Shown piece after piece: positions 31,655-38,058 of a stretch of DNA of 38,058 nt; the stretch's first letter is position 1; each line of letters starts with the position of its first letter. The translations under genes and the position numbers were made by a program. The notes beneath the pieces are model-generated. The model did not search any database, had not been told where the DNA came from, and saw only the letters and a list, made by a program, of their open reading frames with translations. The stretch is taken from contig NZ_BMMV01000042.1 in the NCBI RefSeq assembly GCF_014646115.1, positions 1 to 38,058 of the forward strand. The letters are read 5' to 3'. The stretch comes from Streptomyces camponoticapitis (GTDB lineage Bacteria; Actinomycetota; Actinomycetes; Streptomycetales; Streptomycetaceae).

Positions 31655-32429
31655 ATGTCCACGGGTAGAGCTGGGGGTTTCGGTACCCAGCCGTGACAGC
31701 CAGTCGCCGACCAGGCCACGCCGCCCGCGGATGTCGACTCAGGCATGCCTCGGCACCCTCATCTCGGCCAACCTGGAATCAACGAGGTGTGCTGGGGAAA
31801 CGCCGACAGACTGCAAACGTGCAGCTCAGGTCGAATGATCTCCAAGCCAGAGAGGTCTCTAGAGGTGTCTCAAAGGGGCCTTCGTCTTGCCGATGAACAC
31901 GTCCACCCGTAGGTTGCCCCGGCGAACCGCTCGGCCGCAGCCCGGGACGAGCGGAGCGCTCGGCGAGCGCACCGTGAGCGCCTGGATGGTGAGGACAAGT
32001 TTCGCTGTCGGGGCTGCTAGGTTGCTAGTTTTCCCGGTCCCGGAGATAGGCGATCTCTCGCGCGTTGGCTGCTTGCGCAGGCTCGGAAGGTCGCGATGAT
32101 GAAGCTTGCCTTCCCGTGCGGGGGACAGTCCGCAAGGTCGCGCTTGGCCGGCAAGCGTGATAGCGGATGCGCACGGTCAGTCAGGCGGACGTACCGGCTC
32201 AGCCGGCCCACCGTTTTGATCTTGATCCGCAAGGGGCAGGCGAACCCAAGAGCCTGATCGTGGATTCGCCTGGTAAGCATGGGCCTCCCCAGTAGATGGG
32301 CCCTTAGCTTGAGATGTCGCCACCCCGAGCGAGGGACTAATATCCACATATGGGTGATATTCGATTTAGCTGGTTCGGCTTCCCAGCCCCCCTGGGGGAA
32401 CCTGGCGGTCCTGCGATACCAGGGATGGC
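31655..32429. other. 775-bp region without a supportable gene
   Basis: Both strands contain only short frames of atypical composition. A minus-strand frame across 32017-32300 has no recognisable family. The last 100 bases are AT-richer and hold the inverted repeat listed separately. The rest may be promoter and leader DNA or fully degraded coding sequence. Confidence 0.4.
32339..32361 (+). promoter_or_regulatory. inverted repeat upstream of the SpoIIE-type phosphatase gene
   Basis: AATATC (32339-32344) and GATATT (32356-32361) are inverted around an 11-base centre that itself contains CATATG. The AT-rich palindrome lies about 70 bases before the GTG start and is a candidate operator or promoter element. 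Confidence 0.4.
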
Positions 32430-34529
32430 GTGAGCGCGGAGGAGGGAGCCTCCACCACAGCAGAGGTGGAACGGGCCCTGGCGGAGTTGGTACGGGCCAC
32501 CGGTGCGCACATCGGCGTGGTGTATCTACTGAAGCCCGAGGACCAGACCGTACGCATGGCCTTTGTGACCGGCGTGTCACAAAGGATCGCTATGCCCTGG
32601 TCGCAAGTAGCGCTCGCGGCAACGGTCCCGGTAGCCGAGGCAGCACGTGGGCGGCCGGTATGGGTAGCCAACCACGCGGAACTGGCCCGCCGCTTCCCTC
32701 GTACAGCACTCGCTCTGCCGTACCACGTCGCCATGAGCGCGGTACCCCTGGCTTCCGGCGGCACCAGATGGGGGGCGCTGCTCCAGATGTGGCCCGCTAC
32801 ACACGCGCCGGATCTCTCCGACCAGGAAACGTGGGCGATCGACGACGGCGCTAGCCGCATCAGCGGCCTTCTGCTGCGGGCCATGCAGGAAGGGCATCCG
32901 CTGCGACCCACGGAGTTGCGCACAGTGAGTCCGCCGCTCGCCCGGCACGCGGAGCCCGGAGCCGAACTTACCGAGCGCTTCCCGGAAGGCACGTGCGCCC
33001 TGGACCTCGATGGCCGCATCACCTTCCTCACCAAGCACGCCGTCGACCTGCTTGGCAGCAGCCGCGAGGGACTGCTGGGGGCCCGGCTCTGGGAAGCGTT
33101 GCCCTGGCTGAATGATCCGGGCTACGAAAATTCCTACCTTGGGGCACTTTTCAGCCGTCTGCCCGCGTCTTTCACCGCCCTGCGCCCCCCCGACCGCTGG
33201 CTGGCCTTTCACCTTTACCCCGACGCCACCGGGATTAGCGTTCGTATCACGCCCTGTGAGGCGCCCCGCGACGACGTTGATCCGGTACTGATGCCAACCG
33301 AGGAGCCCGCCCGCCCCGGCAACCTCTTCCGCTTGCTGCACCTGTCATCTACCCTCACCGACGCTGTCGGGGTGGAGGACGTGACCGAGGCGGTTACCAA
33401 CCAGATCATGCCGGTCATCAACGCCCAAGCGCTGGCGCTGGTAACCGCTGATGAGGGTCGGCTGCACGTCCTCGGTTGGCGCGGTTTCCGAGGGGACATT
33501 GCGGCCGGCTTCGATCGCCTCCCCGTGACTGCGGATACCCCAGTCGTCCGGACAATCCTGAGTGGCGAACCCCTTTTCTCCACGGACGGCGACGAACTCA
33601 GACGCACCTCCCCGAGCGTTCGAATGGACCCGGACAAAAGCTCTTTCGCCTACTTGCCGATGTTCGCCTCCGGCCGGACGATCGGCTGCTGCGTCCTGGG
33701 GTACGACCGGCGGCACACGTTCTCGCTGGACGAGCGCGCCGTCCTCACCTCGCTGGCCGGCGTAATCGCGCAGGCTCTCGAACGGGCCCGGCTGTACGAC
33801 AGCAAGAACCAGGTCGCACTTGGCCTCCAGGCAGCCCTGCTGCCCCAAGAGTTGCCGAAGATCCCCAGCCTTCAGGTCGTCGTGCGCTATCTCCCGGCGA
33901 CCGATGGCTTGGACATCGGAGGCGACTTCTACGACCTCATCCGTCTGGACGACACCTCGGCCGGCGCCGTCATCGGTGATGTACAGGGCCACAATGTAAA
34001 CGCCGCCGCGCTAATGGGTCAGGTCCGGACTGCCGTCCACGCGTACGCCAGCGCCGGGGCTTCGCCGGACGAGGTACTCGCGCGCACCAACCGCTTGCTG
34101 ATCGACTCGTGTTCCACCCTGTTCACCAGTTGCCTCTACGCCCACCTCGACCTGCGGGACAACCGTGCCCGGCTCGCAACGGCCGGGCATCTGCCGCCGA
34201 TCCTGCTCCATCCTGACGGCCATACGGAGATTTTGGATGTTCCGACTGGAATCCTCCTCGGCGTCGAGCCGCAGCCGGAGTACAGGACGGTGGACGTCTC
34301 ACTGCCCCCCGGCTCCGTGCTCGCCTTCTACACGGACGGCCTCGTCGAAGTGCCTGGCATCGACCTGGGTAGGTCGATCGATGAACTCGCCGCGCAGTTG
34401 GGGGAAGGGGATCCGCGCTCCCTGGAATCGCTCTCGGAGACTCTGGTTCGCTGTGCTGAGCGAACCCGGCAATCCTTCCGGGGTGGGGATGACATTGCGC
34501 TCCTGCTCATCAAATCGGAGCGAGAGTGA
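32430..34529 (+). CDS. SpoIIE-type PP2C phosphatase with GAF and PAS sensor domains
   Basis: A 699-residue cytoplasmic signalling protein. Residues about 5-155 form a GAF-like domain, and about 185-290 a PAS-like domain (CALDLDGRITFLTKHAVDLL). About 305-465 form a second GAF domain (LSSTLTDAVGVEDVTEAVTN onward, ending in a helix before LGLQAALLPQELP). The SpoIIE/PP2C domain (about 470-697) has DIGGDFYDL, GDVQGHN, ATAGHLPPILL, YTDGLVE and GGDDIALLL. The metal-binding Asp residues are present, but the common GDVxGHG motif has Asn instead of the last Gly. GTG at 32430 follows AGGGA. Such proteins usually dephosphorylate anti-sigma-factor antagonists. No anti-sigma or STAS partner is adjacent, so the target is unknown. 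Confidence 0.92.
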   Translation: MSAEEGASTTAEVERALAELVRATGAHIGVVYLLKPEDQTVRMAFVTGVSQRIAMPWSQVALAATVPVAEAARGRPVWVANHAELARRFPRTALALPYHVAMSAVPLASGGTRWGALLQMWPATHAPDLSDQETWAIDDGASRISGLLLRAMQEGHPLRPTELRTVSPPLARHAEPGAELTERFPEGTCALDLDGRITFLTKHAVDLLGSSREGLLGARLWEALPWLNDPGYENSYLGALFSRLPASFTALRPPDRWLAFHLYPDATGISVRITPCEAPRDDVDPVLMPTEEPARPGNLFRLLHLSSTLTDAVGVEDVTEAVTNQIMPVINAQALALVTADEGRLHVLGWRGFRGDIAAGFDRLPVTADTPVVRTILSGEPLFSTDGDELRRTSPSVRMDPDKSSFAYLPMFASGRTIGCCVLGYDRRHTFSLDERAVLTSLAGVIAQALERARLYDSKNQVALGLQAALLPQELPKIPSLQVVVRYLPATDGLDIGGDFYDLIRLDDTSAGAVIGDVQGHNVNAAALMGQVRTAVHAYASAGASPDEVLARTNRLLIDSCSTLFTSCLYAHLDLRDNRARLATAGHLPPILLHPDGHTEILDVPTGILLGVEPQPEYRTVDVSLPPGSVLAFYTDGLVEVPGIDLGRSIDELAAQLGEGDPRSLESLSETLVRCAERTRQSFRGGDDIALLLIKSERE

Positions 34530-34992
34530 AGATCACGGGTAACTCGTTTGAATAGCTGCGGAGAAGGCTGTCCCTACGACGGCGCGGGCACTGCGGCTCA
34601 AAGCCGCTCAGAGGGTGGCTGCTGTATGACGTTAAGCAGGTGGGGCAGATCCGGAGGGACAGGGGATCTGCACATAAGGATGGGAAGATGAGGATTTTCC
34701 CACCCCGACATTCTTCCAGCGCTCTACGACCTCGGTGTCCTGTCGTGCACCGAGTAATTGGGCTGGCGCGCCCCGCAATGCCCCTGCCATGCTGCCGCCG
34801 ACTTGGCTTGTGTGGAATGGGAGCTGTTTTACTCGCGCTTGCGCATCGCCACCGTCTTCCCGCCACCCGAGTGACCAGGTGGCAGAGCGCGACACGCCAC
34901 CGACGCGCCGGATGACCACAACGTGCGAATAATTTGATGCAGGGCGTGGGGAGTCGAGCCCTGGATCACGATCGGCGGGAGGACCGGGAGGC
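34530..34992. other. 460-bp region without a supportable gene
   Basis: A 6-bp stem hairpin (34593-34607, GCGGCT/AGCCGC) lies 64 bases after the phosphatase stop and could contribute to termination. Frames on both strands around 34640-34930 look unlike known proteins. The segment before 34993 presumably holds the promoter of the FUSC gene. Confidence 0.35.
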
Positions 34993-37300
34993 ATGCGCTT
35001 ATCAGATCGCTGGGGGGATCTGCCCGCTGTTCGATGGCTGGCCAGGCGCGACTCAGATCTGAGCGCCACCCGCAGAGCTTTCCGTACGGCCCTTGTTATG
35101 CCTTCTCTGTACGCCGTGTGTAGCCAGGTGATCGGTTCGATCACCATGGCCCTGTTCGCCGCGTTCGGCTCGTTCTCGATGCTGCTGCTTACAGACTTCT
35201 CCGGTTCACTGGTACAGCGGCTGCGAGCACAGGCTGGGATGGCGGCAGCGTGGATGGTGCTTATCTGTCTCGGTACCCTGGCAGCGCAGCAGACCTGGCT
35301 CGCGATCGGTGCCATGGTGGTGGTCGGATTCCTGGTGCTGTTCTCAGGGGTGGTCAGCTCTGTACTTGCGGGTGCCTCTACTCCCCTTCTGCTGGCTTTT
35401 ATTCTGCCGCTGACGGTTCCAGCTCCCCTACAGGAACTTCCCGCCCGACTCGCCGGGGCCGGTTTGGCATCGGCTGTGGCAATTCCCGCGGTAGTTCTGC
35501 TGTGGCCTCGGCCGGCAAGGAATCCGCTTGCCCCGCCCACAGCCCGTATGTGCCGTGCAAGCGCAACTGCCCTGCGCAGCTGCGTGTCGGGGCCACCTGG
35601 GCACGTTCAGCACTCACGCTTGCGGCGTGAGGGCATGCAGAAGGCGGCAGACGATCTGCGCCGTGCCTTCGATGCCACCCCCTACCGGCCTACGGGGCTG
35701 TCCACCAGTTCACGCTCCCTTGTGCGGTTAGTGGATGGACTGACCTGGATTCACTCCATCGCGGACGAGTACTGCACGGCGACGGACGGTACTGGCAGCA
35801 CGCTGGAGAGCAGTGTCGCGCGTGACTGTGCGACCGCGGTCCTGGAGCGTGCAGCCTGTCTGCTCGACGACCTACGGGGCACTACCACCGTCGAATTCCT
35901 GTTGGCGGTCAGCGAGCTGCGGCGGGTTATGGACCAGCTGGACCACAGTGCCCAAGCCGGGCTGGCTTTACGCCCTTCTTCCGGGCAGCCGACAGGATCT
36001 GCGGATCCAAACCGGATGCTCATGGAGCGTTGGGACGCATCCTTCCGCGCTCACGAGTTGTGCTTTGCCACGCTCCGGCTCGCGGAGAACGTGGAGGTAG
36101 CCGCAGCCGCAGATCGGCGTCTTTGGCTGGAGCAACTCCTGGGGCATACGCCTGGGAGCTTGCAGCGTCCTCTGGCCTCCGCTTGGGAACGTGCAGCTTC
36201 TCACTTCCGCTTGCAGTCGTTTGGCTGCACAACAGCGTCCGTGGGGCGGTCGGTCTGGGCCTCGCGGTGGGCGTCGTCAGGATCGTTGAAGTGCAGCATT
36301 CTTTCTGGGTACTGCTGGGCATCTTGTCGGTGCTCAGTTCGAGCGCCATCGCTACGGGCCACAAGGTCGTCCGTGGGCTGGTAGGCACCGTAGCTGGCTC
36401 AGTCATCGGCGCTGGCCTGCTCAGCCTGGTCGGTACTCATGGCGGGCTGCTGTGGGTGCTGCTGCCGCTGGCGATCCTGGCCGCCGGCATCACAACCACC
36501 ATCTCCTTCAGTGTGGGTCAGGCCGCCTTCACCATCACGCTGGTCACTTTCTTCAACGTGGGCCAAGCCCCGAACTGGCACGTCGCTCTCCTGCGGGTGG
36601 AGGACATCGCCCTCGGCTGCGCGGTGAGTGTGGTGGCAGGACTGATCTTCTGGCCGGGTGGCGCCGCAGCGGCGGTGAACCGGTCTCTGGCGCAGGCGTA
36701 CGAGATCACCGCACGGTACCTGGTGCAAGCCGTCTCCTATGCTGCCAGTCGCTGCAGCACAGGAGATCCCGTCCCTCCCCCACTGCAAGAGGCTCGCGAA
36801 GCCGCGGCTGTGTCGCTCAGGCTTGACGACGCTTTCCGCACCTACCTCGCCGAGCGCGGAGGTAAAACGCTCTCGCTGGCTGGCATGACCACGCTGGTGG
36901 CCGGGGTCGCTGAGGTGCGCATGTCAGCAGATGCCGTGGTCGGCCTCTGCCGTCATTCTGAAGACCATTTCTCATCGGCAGACGGGGTCGCAGCAGTCGC
37001 TGGCGTAAGCGCAGCCGCCGACCGGATCGGCACTTGGTATGAGGATTTTGCCATCGCGGTGGACATCGAGCCGCCCCGCCAGATCCGCTCCCGCGTGACA
37101 GTGCGGTCGAAGAACCCATCGTCCGTTTTCTGCGCTTCGAGATGGCAGAAACCGACACGCGGTCCCACGCCACGGCGGTCCGGATCCTGTGGACCGCTGA
37201 TTACGTCAAGGCGGCCCGGCACCTCCAGCCGAGACTGTGGAGCAGACTCCACTCGGAGGGGCCTTCGGGCCGGAGTGAACGGACAGGCGAACGGACATGA
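34993..37300 (+). pseudogene. FUSC-family membrane transporter, two frameshifts
   Basis: The first frame (34993 to about 36215) gives an N-terminal set of six membrane segments (TRRAFRTALVMPSLYAVCSQ to SAVAIPAVVLLWP) and a helical cytoplasmic domain. A one-base loss near 36217 shifts the frame. The second membrane half continues as VWLHNSVRGAVGLGLAVGVV, VQHSFWVLLGILSVLSSSAI and CAVSVVAGLIFWPGGA. Near 37105 a second shift is needed to reach the C-terminus VRFLRFEMAETDTRSHATAV, which stops at 37300. Put together it would be about 768 residues, typical for FUSC/aromatic-acid-exporter-like proteins of Streptomyces. Both changes are single-base indels in otherwise well-preserved sequence, so sequencing error is an alternative to true decay. 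Confidence 0.82.
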
Positions 37301-37483
37301 CCGGGGGAGCAACCGTTTAGGCAAGTACGTTTGGCTGTCACGGGTTCTACAACCGCAGTGGACCGGTCCGTGTGTCTGCACCAATGGCAGAACGCACACC
37401 GAGTACACCTCTGGCATTGATGGAGACGGCGGTCTCCTGAGGTGTGCGCTCCAGGCCACCGCTGATAGGCAGGTGCGGCCTGC

Positions 37484-37960
37484 TCAAGTCGTTGTCAGAT
37501 TGATGGCGCCAAGGGGAATGCGGTGTGATTTGGCCAGAAGGTGCAGCTTTTGCCGACAGTGGCGTACGACAAGCCCGTTCTTGTCCAGATTCATCAGAGC
37601 GAGCACTTCCTCCGGGCGGCCATCAGCCGAGTGCGGGGTCGTCCAGTGGTCGTGTGCGGCAGAGCCCGCTAATCGGCCCCTGGTAGTCGCGAGAGCGCCC
37701 GCAGCCTCCCGTCGGCTTCGCAGCTCCCCTGTCCGAACGATGACGCAAGTGGCTCCGTTGCAGGTAAGGCCAACTCTGAGGGCATCTTGGTCTCGGCTGC
37801 CGAGGTGTTTGAGAACCAGTTGCCGGCCTGCGGGGCGTGTTGCCACGGTTCGCAGACCGCTCCCTCGACGCAACGTGCCGGAGAATTCATCGCAGTGTTC
37901 AGGGCCAGGGCAGCGCGAGGCTTCCGACGATACTGCCACTCTTGGATGCGAGCATGGCAA
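37484..37960 (-). CDS. hypothetical protein, unrecognised
   Basis: A minus-strand frame of up to 158 residues. Its second half looks protein-like: QLVLKHLGSRDQDALRVGLT, TGELRSRREAAGALATTRG, PEEVLALMNLDKNGLVVRHC, then KLHLLAKSHRIPLGAI. The first ~35 residues are unlikely to be coding, and the true start may be a GTG or TTG further in. I do not recognise a family. It is convergent with the FUSC gene. 37301-37483 and 37961-38058 show no gene that I can support. Confidence 0.4.
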   Translation of the reverse strand: MPCSHPRVAVSSEASRCPGPEHCDEFSGTLRRGSGLRTVATRPAGRQLVLKHLGSRDQDALRVGLTCNGATCVIVRTGELRSRREAAGALATTRGRLAGSAAHDHWTTPHSADGRPEEVLALMNLDKNGLVVRHCRQKLHLLAKSHRIPLGAINLTTT

Positions 37961-38058
37961 CAGGATCCCCGCCCAGCCTTCGCACTCTAAGCTTGTTCTT
38001 TATCTACCAAGATCTTCCGGGCTTGCCGATGGCCCTGAGGGTCTCGGGGCGTTTGACG

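Noticed and set aside
38004..38058. Possible C-terminus of a minus-strand gene entering from the right edge
   Set aside because: Only 17 codons are visible, with no recognisable motif.
1..38058. CRISPR arrays, rRNA and tRNA genes
   Set aside because: No regularly spaced direct repeats and no RNA gene signatures were seen on reading the window.

Overview
The window looks like a chromosomal accessory region of a Streptomyces or close relative. It is high-GC, has strong AGGAGG-type ribosome binding sites and GTG/TTG starts, and carries families common in that genus (DUF6221, SpoIIE-type PP2C phosphatases with GAF/PAS domains, NB-ARC ATPases, FUSC proteins, IS5/IS481/IS1380/IS21 transposases). 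Gene fragments, frameshifts, nonsense codons and nested insertion sequences are unusually dense. This suggests a recombining region such as a chromosome arm, but telomere proximity cannot be shown from this window.

Layout. 1-307: remnants of an MFS transporter and an amidohydrolase. 437-4414 (minus): operon of a TDT-family transporter, a molybdopterin oxidoreductase and a small helical protein. 4490-9728: IS-rich stretch holding a glutamate decarboxylase, an IS5-family relict interrupted by a 172-bp MITE-like element, a broken IS1380 element, a broken IS5-family element enclosing a DUF6221 gene, and a gene cut off by that element. 10164-13422: secreted NTF2/SnoaL-like protein, DHA2-type MFS exporter and divergent TetR regulator with three palindromic sites between them. 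13813-21567: mainly minus-strand enzymes (alpha/beta hydrolase, amidohydrolase, broken acyl-CoA-dehydrogenase-like flavoprotein, SDR, two quinone-oxidoreductase-type MDRs, cytoplasmic NTF2/SnoaL-like protein, DUF488 protein) around an HxlR regulator that has a premature stop. 21814-25129: broken LysR gene divergent from an MFS transporter and a second amidohydrolase. 25312-27735: fragments of at least seven unrelated genes. 27772-30674: uracil-DNA glycosylase (family 5), IS481 transposase, IS5-family element. 30671-37300: truncated NB-ARC protein, SpoIIE-type phosphatase, frameshifted FUSC transporter.

How the genes may work together. The 10-25 kb part resembles a small-molecule catabolic or tailoring cluster. 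It has paired paralogues: two NTF2-like proteins keeping the BaiE-type Tyr/Asp/His/Asp/Arg set, two MDR oxidoreductases, two ATZ/TRZ-type amidohydrolases and two MFS transporters. It also has three regulators of different families, two of them damaged. No substrate can be assigned from sequence alone.

The most informative structural observation is that the convergent arrangement [MFS-amidohydrolase > < small helical protein] occurs twice, about 24 kb apart in the same orientation, and has decayed reciprocally: the left copy keeps the Mo-enzyme side and the right copy keeps the MFS-amidohydrolase side.
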